Source of the DNA: Nitrospira sp. UBA6493 | GTDB taxonomy: Bacteria; Nitrospirota; Nitrospiria; Nitrospirales; Nitrospiraceae | NCBI GenBank assembly: GCA_002435325.1 | Contig: DJMJ01000011.1 | Span: 1-29,934, forward strand | Length of the DNA: 29,934 nucleotides | Direction: 5' to 3' | Shown here: positions 23,288-29,934 of the stretch, one piece after another | Layout: every line of letters begins with the position of its first letter | Numbering within the stretch: the stretch's first letter is position 1 | Translations under genes and position numbers: made by a program | The notes under the pieces: generated by a model | Seen by the model: only the letters and a program-made list of their open reading frames with translations | Database searches by the model: none | What the model was told of the DNA's origin: nothing

Positions 23288-24043
23288 CTATGCCGCCAAG
23301 GCCAAGGGGTAGATCAGTTCGAGCGTCTCATGGAGTTGGCTGTGAGAGGCTTCGACCAGAGCAGGGGATTGTTCCGGCTTGAACCTCGTGGTGCTGAGGG
23401 CATAGGCATGAAATGGGAGCGCTAGTTTGAGCTTCGCCGGTTCCAGATCGGCATGGTCGGCCAACGCTCCTGCCAGGTGCACGATAGAGGCGTGGAGCTT
23501 GAATTCTCCGGCATCGCTAGGGTTCAACTGATAGCGGATGGCCGATTCCATCTGGAGCGGCATTTCCCAAGAGTGAATGAGTTCGGCGCCGACTTCGGTG
23601 AAGTCAGCACCGATGCTCGCCTGCTCGACTTCAGCCAGCGGACTGCCCAGGTTTGTCGCTTCCACGAGCGCGGCTTGGGCTTGTTTGGGGATGGATTGAT
23701 AGAGAATCAAGTGACCGATGTCTCGGAGCAGCCCCTCAATGAAGAACCGTTCGCTATCTTCGATCCCGCAGGATTTGGCAATCTTTCCGGCCATGAGGGC
23801 GCAGAGGACACTTTTACGCCAATAGGCGGACAGGTCCATGAGGTCCGTTGTCATACCGGAGAAGGTGCGTCCAATCGTAGTGGCAGTGACGAGGTCGCTG
23901 ACGGCTTGCATCCCGATGAGGTTGACCGCGCGGGAAATGGTGTCGATTTGCTTGGGGAATCCATAGAATGGGCTATTGACGATTCTCAGAAGGCGCGCGG
24001 AAATAGCCGGGTCGATCTTGAGCACTTTGGCCAGGTCTTCCAT
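23288..24043 (-). CDS. HDOD domain protein, N-terminus cut by a stop codon
   Basis: The open frame gives 251 residues beginning MEDLAKVLKIDPAISARLL, followed by the HDOD core: IVNSPFYGFPKQIDTISRAVNLIGMQAV, FFIEGLLRDIGHLILY and an H-rich middle. HDOD proteins are HD-related, usually non-catalytic signalling modules. Homologous-looking sequence continues upstream in the same frame to ATG 24145, which has a strong GGGAGG ribosome binding site, but a TAA at 24059-24061 interrupts it. Translation could restart at ATG 24043 behind AGGACTCGACC. The product then lacks about 34 residues of the usual start. It could be a working restart, a recent pseudogene or a sequencing error. Confidence 0.8.
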   Translation of the reverse strand: MEDLAKVLKIDPAISARLLRIVNSPFYGFPKQIDTISRAVNLIGMQAVSDLVTATTIGRTFSGMTTDLMDLSAYWRKSVLCALMAGKIAKSCGIEDSERFFIEGLLRDIGHLILYQSIPKQAQAALVEATNLGSPLAEVEQASIGADFTEVGAELIHSWEMPLQMESAIRYQLNPSDAGEFKLHASIVHLAGALADHADLEPAKLKLALPFHAYALSTTRFKPEQSPALVEASHSQLHETLELIYPLALAA

Positions 24044-24058
24044 GGTCGAGTCCTGGTT

Positions 24059-24145
24059 TTACACGACGGCTCTCACGCGGAAATATATTTCCGGCAAGGT
24101 AAATACGGTGGAGCACGATTTCACGAGTTCTTGTGCTGATGCCAT
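24059..24145 (-). other. N-terminal fragment of the HDOD gene (28 codons plus TAA)
   Basis: Reading on the minus strand from ATG 24145, the codons spell MASAQELVKSC...FTLPEIYFRVRAVV and then TAA, after which the same frame continues NQDST and joins the HDOD core at Met 24043. The segment with the TLPEIYFRV block is what HDOD proteins normally have before their core (a TLPxV-type helix). The strong GGGAGG nine bases upstream shows this was the original start. Confidence 0.7.
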
Positions 24146-24296
24146 AGTAACTGACCTCCCTAGTATCGTGGTTCGTACTCCATTCCATGCGGCTCATCAG
24201 CAACTTTATCGGTTACTACGTGGCAGTACTAAAGGGAGGGAGCGGCCTTATTTCAAAGTAGAGATATATGTCATGGGTGGTAGGTGCGGTGATTAC

Positions 24297-24312
24297 TGGC
24301 TTCAGGTTTGCA
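24297..24312 (+). promoter_or_regulatory. Candidate sigma-54 promoter before the 24477 regulator gene
   Basis: The sequence TGGCTT-CAGGT-TTGCA has the GG and GC dinucleotides exactly 12 bases apart, as at -24/-12 promoters. The -12 part TTGCA is perfect; the -24 part keeps TGGC but has TT for AC. It lies about 165 bases before the gene start. Confidence 0.4.
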
Positions 24313-24337
24313 CAAATCACCAAAAGGCCATGTGAAA

Positions 24338-24352
24338 TCGATAAAATATCGA
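24338..24352. promoter_or_regulatory. AT-rich inverted repeat, possible operator
   Basis: TCGATA-AAA-TATCGA is a perfect six-base inverted repeat around three A residues, about 26 bases downstream of the sigma-54-like site. It could be a regulator binding site; nothing names the protein. Confidence 0.35.
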
Positions 24353-24476
24353 AAACTGCTGCGATTGTCTTCAGTGGGTCCTTGTCGTTGTGGAGTTATG
24401 CCACAGTCGAGGAGTATGATTGTGTTTCGTCGGGTAGTGAGGCTTCATCTGCTAGAGCCTTGAGAAGGGAGTGCCA

Positions 24477-25850
24477 ATGACTGAAGAATGGGGTGCAGTG
24501 CTGGTGGTGGACGATGACGCAGAGATGCGTGAATTGGTGTCCGACGTGTTAAGCGGGCGCGGGCATCAAATCACCACGGCTGGCAGTGGACAGGAAGCGC
24601 TCAAGCTGTTGGCCGAACAAGACTTTGCGGTGGTCCTGACCGATCTGCGCATGAAGGGGATGCTCGGGACTGAACTTCTGAACGAGATCAAGCGTCTCCA
24701 CCCCGATATCGGTGTGATTCTGATGACGGCGTTCGGGTCGGTGGAAACGGCGGTCGAAGCCATGAAGCACGGCGCCAGCGACTATCTGACCAAGCCGGTG
24801 AAGTCGGAAGAAATCGTCCGTGTGGTCGAGCGCGCGGTGCGGGAATCGGCGCTCCGTCGGGAAGTCAGCCGGTTGCGCAAAGAAGTACACAAGGAATACA
24901 GCTTCCATCACATTCTTGGGAAGAGCAAGGCGATTCAAGAGGTGTTCGATTTGATCCGCCGTGTGGCCGATGGCCCGACCAATTTGCTCATCACCGGCGA
25001 GAGCGGTACGGGCAAGGAGTTGGTGGCCAAAGCGATCCATTACAATAGTGATCGGAAAGATGCGCCGTTTGTGCCGGTGAATTGCGCGGCGATTCCCGAG
25101 CAATTGCTGGAAAGCGAGCTTTTTGGCCATATGCGGGGGGCGTTTACCGATGCCAAGTCCGACAAGCGGGGCCTATTCGAAGAGGCGCAGAAGGGGACGC
25201 TCTTTCTTGATGAGATCAGTGAGCTGCCGTTGATGTTGCAGGCCAAATTACTGCGGGCCATTCAGGAGAAAGAAATCCGTCGGGTTGGCGCGAATAAGCC
25301 CGTGGCGGTCGATGTGCGCATCATCGCGGCCACGAATCTCCATCTGGCTGAGGAGGTGAAGGCCAAGCGGTTCCGCGACGATCTCTATTATCGGCTCAAT
25401 GTGATCGAGTTGAAGTTGCCCGCGTTGCGGGATCGGCGGGAGGATATTCCCATTTTGGTGGAAGCGTTTCTGAAAAAGTGCGCCGAAGCTAGAGGCAAGA
25501 ATGTGAAGGGCGTGAGTGAGTCGGCGTTGGCGATGTTGATGGACTATGATTGGCCTGGCAATGTGCGCGAGCTTGAAAATGTGATCGAGCGGGCGGTCAC
25601 GTTGAGCCGTGCGGAAATCATTTCACCGGACGATCTGCCGACGGCGGTGCAGGGTGCGCGAGGGGACCGTCGTGTGCTGGATGAAGCCGCCGAGAAAACG
25701 CTGTCGCTCCATGAGATCGAGAAGGAATACATTAAAAAGATTCTCGAAAAGACTGGGGGGAATAAGTATCAGGCTGCCCATGCCTTGGGGATCGACCGGA
25801 AGACGCTCTACCGGAAACTGGCGGATATGGAGGGGGCGAGCGAAAAATGA
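24477..25850 (+). CDS. NtrC-family sigma-54-dependent response regulator
   Basis: The 457-residue protein has a receiver domain (1-120; Asp56 in VVLTDLRM, Lys in TKPVKS), a sigma-54 AAA+ domain (about 145-375) with Walker A GESGTGKE at 174-181 and Walker B TLFLDEI near 241-247, and a C-terminal Fis-type helix-turn-helix (about 415-455, KYQAAHALGIDRKTLYRKL). The sigma-54 contact loop reads GAFTDA at 221-226 rather than GAFTGA. It should switch on sigma-54 promoters when phosphorylated by the histidine kinase whose gene overlaps its stop (ATGA). ATG 24477, after GGGAG, is preferred to GTG 24471. Confidence 0.94.
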   Translation: MTEEWGAVLVVDDDAEMRELVSDVLSGRGHQITTAGSGQEALKLLAEQDFAVVLTDLRMKGMLGTELLNEIKRLHPDIGVILMTAFGSVETAVEAMKHGASDYLTKPVKSEEIVRVVERAVRESALRREVSRLRKEVHKEYSFHHILGKSKAIQEVFDLIRRVADGPTNLLITGESGTGKELVAKAIHYNSDRKDAPFVPVNCAAIPEQLLESELFGHMRGAFTDAKSDKRGLFEEAQKGTLFLDEISELPLMLQAKLLRAIQEKEIRRVGANKPVAVDVRIIAATNLHLAEEVKAKRFRDDLYYRLNVIELKLPALRDRREDIPILVEAFLKKCAEARGKNVKGVSESALAMLMDYDWPGNVRELENVIERAVTLSRAEIISPDDLPTAVQGARGDRRVLDEAAEKTLSLHEIEKEYIKKILEKTGGNKYQAAHALGIDRKTLYRKLADMEGASEK

Positions 25851-26995
25851 GCGGAGAGATTCCGAAAGACGAAAGCCAGTTTCGTCTGATTGTTGAGTCG
25901 GCGCCGAACGGGATGCTGCTGGTGAACAAGGCCGGGGTGATCCTCATGGCCAATACCTGTTTGTTGAATCTGTTCGGATACCAGCCGGCCGACTTGTTGG
26001 GGGAGTCGGTGGATATCTTGCTGCCCGTGCAGCGCCGTGTCGAGCATCCGGTTCAGCGAAGCGAGTTTTTTGCCCACATGAAGGCCCGATCGATGGGGGG
26101 TGGGAAGGAACTGTACGGACTTCGCAAGGATGGTTCGGAGTTTCCCGTCGAGGTCGGCCTGACCCCGATTGACACCGCTCATGGCCGCTGTGTTCTTGCC
26201 TCGGTGGTGGATATCACGGAGCGTAAGCGGCTGGAGACGCAGTTGCGCCGCGCGGAGCGGCTGGCCGAGTTGGGGACTCTCGCGTCGGGCATGGCGCACG
26301 AAATCGGCACGCCGATGAATGTGATTTTGGGCCGCGCCGAATATCTGCTGGAGCGCACCAAGGAGGAAGGGACCAAGAAGGGGCTGCAGACAATCGTCAG
26401 CCAGGTGGAACGGATTACGCGCGTGATGAACCAGTTGCTTGCCTTTGCTCGGCGCAGTCCGATCGAGCGAGTCCCGCTCGATCTTCGCCAGACAGTGCAG
26501 GGAAGTCTTGAGATGTTCGAGGAGCGGCTAGTCCAGAGTGGGATCACGGTAGAATTGTCATTGCCCGATGTTTGTCCTCCCGCGCATGCCGATCGCGACC
26601 AGATGAGCCAAGTGTTGATCAATCTCATTATGAATGCCATTCATGCCATGCCGGATGGGGGCGTCGTGCGGGTGTCCGTCGAAACACAACCTGCGTGCAT
26701 GATACTGGTTGTGAGTGATACCGGGCATGGAATTCCTCCCGATATGTTGAACAAGATTTTCGAGCCCTTTTTCACCACCAAAGAATTTGGTAAAGGGACA
26801 GGGTTGGGGTTGACGGTGGTGAAGGGTATTATGGAAGAGCATGGGGGTGGGGTTCACGTTGCCAGTGAAGTCGGCAAAGGGACAACAGTTACGCTCTCGC
26901 TACCGATCGCCGATGAATCCAGAAGTGGCCCCGGAAATTTGAACAAGCCGTTAGGTGGAGAATCTGCTACCGTTGATGCCCTGACAGGGCGATGA
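25847..26995 (+). CDS. PAS-domain sensor histidine kinase, 3' end replaced by an insertion sequence
   Basis: The 382-residue soluble kinase has a PAS domain (about 10-125, ending SVVDITERKR), a HisKA domain with His151 in GMAHEIGTPMN, and a HATPase_c domain with NLIMNAIHAM, DTGHGIPP and GTGLGLTVVKGI. It overlaps the response regulator by ATGA and is its obvious partner. The last 24 residues (359-382) are read from the left end of the IS element starting at 26921. Without the element the frame continues from TCC 26918-26920 into 28207-28230 (D-P-Q-S-P-V-L-stop), giving a 365-residue native protein. The insertion lies beyond the catalytic domain, so activity may survive. Confidence 0.93.
   Translation: MSGEIPKDESQFRLIVESAPNGMLLVNKAGVILMANTCLLNLFGYQPADLLGESVDILLPVQRRVEHPVQRSEFFAHMKARSMGGGKELYGLRKDGSEFPVEVGLTPIDTAHGRCVLASVVDITERKRLETQLRRAERLAELGTLASGMAHEIGTPMNVILGRAEYLLERTKEEGTKKGLQTIVSQVERITRVMNQLLAFARRSPIERVPLDLRQTVQGSLEMFEERLVQSGITVELSLPDVCPPAHADRDQMSQVLINLIMNAIHAMPDGGVVRVSVETQPACMILVVSDTGHGIPPDMLNKIFEPFFTTKEFGKGTGLGLTVVKGIMEEHGGGVHVASEVGKGTTVTLSLPIADESRSGPGNLNKPLGGESATVDALTGR
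26918..26920 (+). repeat. Left copy of 3-bp target site duplication (TCC)
   Basis: TCC directly precedes the left inverted repeat. An identical TCC follows the right one at 28204-28206. IS3-family elements duplicate 3-5 bp. Confidence 0.75.
26921..26944 (+). repeat. Left inverted repeat of the IS element
   Basis: AGAAGTGGCCCC (26921-26932), five unmatched bases, then TTTGAAC (26938-26944). It lies within the coding frame of the histidine kinase and encodes the start of its foreign tail. Weaker similarity to the right end continues inward with a one-base offset. Confidence 0.88.
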
Positions 26996-27008
26996 AATGG
27001 AGCAGACG

Positions 27009-27314
27009 ATGGCAAAACGCACGAGACGGACACATTCAGCGGTGTTCAAAGCTAAAGTGGCATTGGCCGCGATGGGCGGCGACAAGACCTTGGCCGAACT
27101 GGCCCAGCGATTCGAAGTGCATCCCAATCAGATTACCGAGTGGAAACGGCAACTCAGTGAGCGAGCGGCTGACCTTTTTGGGGGTGGCGCCGCACCGGCG
27201 GAGCCGCCGGTCGATCTGAAGGCCTTGCATGCCAAGATTGGGCAGCTCACGCTGGAGAATGATTTTTTAGAAGGGGCGCTCATCAAGGTGGGGTTGCTGA
27301 GCGCAAAGCGATGA
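27009..27314 (+). CDS. IS3-family OrfA (helix-turn-helix protein)
   Basis: The 101-residue product begins MAKRTRRTHSAVFKAKVALAA and has the IS3 OrfA helix-turn-helix (TLAELAQRFEVHPNQITEWKRQL, residues about 27-50) that binds the element ends, followed by a C-terminal leucine-zipper-like helix (KIGQLTLENDFLEGALIKVGL). ATG 27009 follows GGAG; ATG 26997 would add four residues. The stop overlaps the orfB start as ATGA at 27311-27314, so OrfB may be made by translational coupling or frameshifting. Confidence 0.92.
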   Translation: MAKRTRRTHSAVFKAKVALAAMGGDKTLAELAQRFEVHPNQITEWKRQLSERAADLFGGGAAPAEPPVDLKALHAKIGQLTLENDFLEGALIKVGLLSAKR

Positions 27315-28141
27315 TTGACGCCACCCACGCCCTATCGATCAGCCGCCAGGCCCAGTTGGCGGGGATCAGCCGAGGCAGCGTCTACTATGTGTCCAAACCT
27401 GTCGGCGCGGCCGATCTGGTCCTGATGCGTCGCCTGGACGCGCTGCACCTGGAGCACCCGTTCATGGGTGCGCGCATGTTGCGCGACCAGCTGAATCGGG
27501 AGGGGTTCACGGTTGGGCGGAAACACGTGGGAACGTTGATGAAGCGCATGGGCATTGAGGCGCTGTATCGAAAACCGGGCACAAGCAAGAAACACCCCGG
27601 CCACGACGTGTATCCCTACCTGCTGCGTCGCCTCACCATCAACCGGGGCAACCAGGTGTGGGCGCTCGACACGACATACATTCCCATGGCCAAAGGGTTT
27701 GTGTACCTGACCGCCGTGGTGGATTGGGCCAGTCGCAAGGTCTTAGCCGCCACGGTCGCAATCACGTTGGAGGCCTGCCATGCGGTCGATGTGCTGCAAG
27801 AGGCGTTCACGCGCCATGGCCAACCAGAGATTGTGAATACCGGTCAAGGCAGCCAGTTCACCGCGCAGGAGTTCGTGCACGCCGTCAAAGGCCGAGGGTG
27901 CCACCTCAGCATGGACGGACGCGGAGCCTGGAGGGACAATGTGTTTGTCGAGCGTCTGTGGAAATCTGTGAAATACGAGCGGGTGTATCTCCATGCTTAC
28001 GATTCGGTCACTGAAGCCAGACAGTCGATCATGCAATACTTGGATTGGTACAACCAATCCAGACCGCATTCGAGCCTGGACCAGCAAACACCGGATGAGG
28101 CCTATGCCGTGATGCTGCCGACGGGTAAACTGGCAGCGTGA
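27311..28141 (+). CDS. IS3-family OrfB transposase, catalytic Asp replaced by Gly
   Basis: The 276-residue protein has the HTH_21 segment (HPFMGARMLRDQLNREGF, about 50-70) and the rve integrase core. The first catalytic Asp is in VWALDTTYIP and the glutamate in DNVFVERLWKSVKYE. The second motif, usually NTDQGSQFT, reads NTGQGSQFT: Gly178 (GGT at 27842-27844) replaces the second catalytic aspartate. The remaining sequence is full length and well conserved, including the C-terminal YNQSRPHSSLDQQTPDEAY. A single GAT-to-GGT change would explain it, so the enzyme is predicted to be inactive. Confidence 0.94.
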   Translation: MIDATHALSISRQAQLAGISRGSVYYVSKPVGAADLVLMRRLDALHLEHPFMGARMLRDQLNREGFTVGRKHVGTLMKRMGIEALYRKPGTSKKHPGHDVYPYLLRRLTINRGNQVWALDTTYIPMAKGFVYLTAVVDWASRKVLAATVAITLEACHAVDVLQEAFTRHGQPEIVNTGQGSQFTAQEFVHAVKGRGCHLSMDGRGAWRDNVFVERLWKSVKYERVYLHAYDSVTEARQSIMQYLDWYNQSRPHSSLDQQTPDEAYAVMLPTGKLAA

Positions 28142-28179
28142 GAATCAGGAGAGAATCCACTTAAAAACCTCAGGCTGCT

Positions 28180-28203
28180 GTTCAAACGAATGGGGCCACT
28201 TCT
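28180..28203 (-). repeat. Right inverted repeat of the IS element
   Basis: GTTCAAA (28180-28186), five unmatched bases, then GGGGCCACTTCT (28192-28203), the inverse complement of the left end with the same spacing. Confidence 0.88.
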
Positions 28204-28206
28204 TCC
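28204..28206 (+). repeat. Right copy of 3-bp target site duplication (TCC)
   Basis: It matches TCC at 26918-26920. Joining the two removes the element exactly and keeps the kinase frame. Confidence 0.75.
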
Positions 28207-28230
28207 GATCCCCAATCCCCCGTATTGTAG
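28207..28230 (+). pseudogene. Displaced native 3' end of the PAS histidine kinase gene
   Basis: In the frame of the kinase at the TCC target site, these bases read D-P-Q-S-P-V-L and TAG. This is the original C-terminus, cut off from its gene by the IS element and no longer translated as part of the kinase. Confidence 0.8.
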
Positions 28231-28373
28231 TTGTGGCGCAATGCCTCAGGTTGACTTGCACCATTTGACGCTTTTCTCGCCATCATAGAAATCACTCACT
28301 GCTTTCTTTTCGATCCCGATTCGGAACCCCAGATCAATTCAGGTTATTTTCCGTTGGATCTTTCGTGTGGCAA

Positions 28374-28388
28374 TGGCACATCGCTTGC
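28374..28388 (+). promoter_or_regulatory. Sigma-54 (-24/-12) promoter
   Basis: TGGCAC (28374-28379), five bases, TTGC (28385-28388): GG and GC are exactly 12 bases apart and both boxes fit the consensus TGGCAC-N5-TTGC. It lies 68 bases before the receiver protein start at 28457 and would drive that gene and the activator gene behind it. Confidence 0.75.
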
Positions 28389-28456
28389 GAAGCTGTCTAG
28401 CATATGCCGGGTTGACTGATGAGGGGGAAGCTGTGATCCAGCGAGGAGTGATACCT

Positions 28457-28840
28457 ATGGTGCTTATCGTTGAAGATGATTCCGAGATGCGAAGTCTCTT
28501 GCGGGACGAACTCTGGGGCGAAGGATATCAATTGAAGGAAGCGCGCGATGGAGAAGAAGCGGTGCGGGTTGCGCGTGAGTCGCCTCCGGATTTGATTTTG
28601 TCAGATCTGAAGATGCCAGGAGGCGGAGTTGAGTACGTGAGCCGCTTAAAACACACTGTGCCGAACTGCCCTCTTGTGCTGATGACGGCGTTTGGTGATG
28701 CGAAATTGCGGACCGAGGTACTGAAATCCGGTGCCTCGGCGTATTTCGATAAGCCCGTGCATGTGTCGGAATTGAAGGCGACGATTAAGCGATTGTTGGA
28801 TCATCAGGTGAGGGGCGAAAAGCAAGGAGCGAGAGGCTAG
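28457..28840 (+). CDS. Stand-alone receiver-domain response regulator
   Basis: The 127-residue protein is a single receiver domain with the acidic pocket VEDDSEM, phospho-acceptor Asp50 in LILSDLKMP, the TAFG switch region and conserved Lys99 in FDKPVH. There is no output domain, so it would act as a phosphate shuttle or sink, or bind a partner. ATG 28457 follows GAGGAG; the longer frame from 28367 would run over the sigma-54 promoter. The next gene, 90 bases on, is a sigma-54 activator lacking a receiver of its own, so the two may cooperate. Confidence 0.88.
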   Translation: MVLIVEDDSEMRSLLRDELWGEGYQLKEARDGEEAVRVARESPPDLILSDLKMPGGGVEYVSRLKHTVPNCPLVLMTAFGDAKLRTEVLKSGASAYFDKPVHVSELKATIKRLLDHQVRGEKQGARG

Positions 28841-28930
28841 GCGGGCAATCCGCTGAGCGGGCGTGTCTTTTTCGATCCTCTGAAGTCTGGTTTTGGGTCT
28901 TGCATATTCTTATAGAAAGAAGGAGCGGAG

Positions 28931-29934
28931 ATGGCCGGATCTCAATCTGAACGGAATGCAGAGGGTCCATTCGACGATCCTATTCTGGCTGCACGACTGG
29001 AGGCAATTCGGCAGTTGTCCGGCGGGATGACCGATCGGGTGTCGGTGATGGATCGAGACTTCAATATCGTGTACGCCAACGAAGCCGGGTGGCCTGGAGT
29101 GTCGGGGGAGGCCTCCTCCAATTCCTCGACAAAGTGCTATGAAGCCTTTGCTCATCGGACGGATTCCTGTGAGGTCTGCCCGGCGAGCAAGGTGTTTGAC
29201 ACACCAGATGTGCAGTCCGTCGCCTGTAGCAGCAGTGTGGAAGGTGCTGCCTGTGGGATGCGTCAGGCCTTCCCGCTGTTATCCAGTCAAGGTACGGTGG
29301 GGTCGATGCTGGTGTTATTCAAACATCACGCGATCAGCCGAGACAGTTCGTCCGGTGCCGTTCATCCGAATCACTCGCCGTCTGGAATGCGGGAATCGCT
29401 CGGGGAGTTGCTCGGACGGAGTGCTGTCATGCAGCAACTGTTCGACACGATTGCGTTGGTTGCCGACAGTCCGGCCACGGTCTTGATCCAGGGCGATAGC
29501 GGAACCGGCAAGGAATTGGTGGCGAAGACGCTGCATCGGTTGAGCTATCGGCGGCACAAGCCGTTTGTGGTCATCGATTGCGGGTCGCTTCCTGAGACAT
29601 TGCTAGAGAGCGAACTCTTCGGCCATATGAAGGGGGCGTTTACCGGTGCAACGGCGACTAAGCGCGGATTGTTCGAAGAGGCGGACGGAGGGACGATTTT
29701 CCTGGATGAAATTGCCGATACGACGCCGGCGTTTCAGGCCAAGCTGCTCCGGGTCTTGCAGGAGGGCGAAGTCAAGCGGGTGGGCGGCAATCAGCCGATT
29801 AAAGTCGACGTTCGGGTCGTTTCGGCGACGAACAAGGATCTGGTTGAGCTCGTCAAGGTCAAATCGTTTCGCCAGGATTTGTACTATCGTCTGGCGGTAC
29901 TGCCGCTGTATCTTCCTCCGCTTCGCGAGCGCCG
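28931..29934 (+). CDS. Sigma-54-dependent activator with PAS-like cysteine-rich sensor (partial)
   Basis: The first 334 codons are present and the gene runs off the window. The N-terminal part (about 20-125) looks like a PAS domain (VSVMDRDFNIVYANEAG) with a cysteine cluster (KCYEAFAHRTDSCEVCPASK, then two more cysteines before MRQAFPLL). The AAA+ domain has Walker A GDSGTGKE at 188-195, an orthodox GAFTGA loop at 235-240 and Walker B TIFLDEI. The helix-turn-helix must lie beyond 29934. ATG 28931 follows AAGGAGCGGAG. It is probably co-transcribed with the receiver gene from the sigma-54 promoter at 28374. Confidence 0.92.
   Translation, partial: MAGSQSERNAEGPFDDPILAARLEAIRQLSGGMTDRVSVMDRDFNIVYANEAGWPGVSGEASSNSSTKCYEAFAHRTDSCEVCPASKVFDTPDVQSVACSSSVEGAACGMRQAFPLLSSQGTVGSMLVLFKHHAISRDSSSGAVHPNHSPSGMRESLGELLGRSAVMQQLFDTIALVADSPATVLIQGDSGTGKELVAKTLHRLSYRRHKPFVVIDCGSLPETLLESELFGHMKGAFTGATATKRGLFEEADGGTIFLDEIADTTPAFQAKLLRVLQEGEVKRVGGNQPIKVDVRVVSATNKDLVELVKVKSFRQDLYYRLAVLPLYLPPLRER

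Larger units (their letters stand above)
24146..24476. other. Divergent regulatory region of about 330 bases
   Basis: This gap separates the HDOD gene (minus) from the sigma-54 response regulator (plus). It holds no credible gene, and it is AT-richer than coding DNA. It contains a sigma-54-like promoter at 24297-24312 and an AT-rich inverted repeat at 24338-24352, listed separately. Confidence 0.5.
26921..28203 (+). mobile_element. IS3-family insertion sequence, 1283 bp
   Basis: The element has two overlapping genes, orfA (helix-turn-helix) and orfB (DDE integrase), as usual in the IS3 family. Imperfect inverted repeats lie at 26921-26944 and 28180-28203 (19 of 24 matches), with TCC direct repeats just outside. 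The ends begin AGAAGTGGCCCC; IS3 elements often start with TG, so a boundary at 26926/28198 was considered, but only the outer boundary gives a direct repeat and restores the kinase frame. Length is normal. The transposase lacks a catalytic aspartate, so this copy is probably immobile by itself. Confidence 0.93.

Noticed and set aside
26926..28198. Alternative IS boundaries beginning with TG and ending with CA
   Set aside because: These ends leave no direct repeat and do not restore the kinase frame; the outer ends at 26921 and 28203 do both.

Overview
The window looks like ordinary chromosome from a Gram-negative, respiring, GC-rich bacterium. The best guess is a nitrite oxidiser of the Nitrospira type (Nitrospirota). 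That guess rests on recalled protein flavour: an RpoS-like sigma factor, a one-gene squalene-synthase-type enzyme, small secreted cytochrome and cupredoxin proteins, many NtrC-type regulators, and several short proteins of no known family. Nothing in the sequence proves the genus.

Layout. 1-1840: purine synthesis genes purM-purN. 2014-2089: tRNA-Ala(CGC). 2170-6475 (minus): a four-gene signalling operon with a zinc-tailed response regulator, a REC-GGDEF diguanylate cyclase, a GAF-kinase-REC-REC hybrid kinase and an Hpt protein, enough for a full phosphorelay plus a c-di-GMP output. 6565-8843: a GatB/YqeY protein, a tiny lipoprotein and an MFS transporter. 8947-9908: two unknown proteins. 9915-11413 (minus): htpX and a periplasmic glutathione peroxidase, an envelope stress pair. 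11646-13110: a cupredoxin and a squalene/phytoene synthase. 13537-14880: a DUF4382 lipoprotein in visibly more AT-rich DNA, closed by a perfect 30-nt palindrome. 14929-16399 (minus): a compact four-gene cassette of cysteine-rich redox or metal proteins. 16534-18542: a secreted Lon-type protease domain protein and alanine dehydrogenase. 18579-18655: tRNA-Pro(CGG). 18917-22796: acylphosphatase, RpoS-like sigma, apt, DksA-type regulator, queC, a small membrane protein and a monohaem cytochrome c.

The last 7 kb is the most eventful. An HDOD gene (minus strand, ends at 23288) carries an in-frame TAA after 28 codons. A sigma-54 response regulator and PAS histidine kinase form a two-component pair. 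A complete 1283-bp IS3-family element (26921-28203) sits in the last codons of that kinase gene, with imperfect inverted repeats and a 3-bp target duplication. Removing it restores an in-frame kinase tail and stop. The transposase lacks its second catalytic aspartate (Gly at codon 27842-27844). Downstream, a near-consensus sigma-54 promoter (28374-28388) precedes a lone receiver protein and a second sigma-54 activator that runs off the window.
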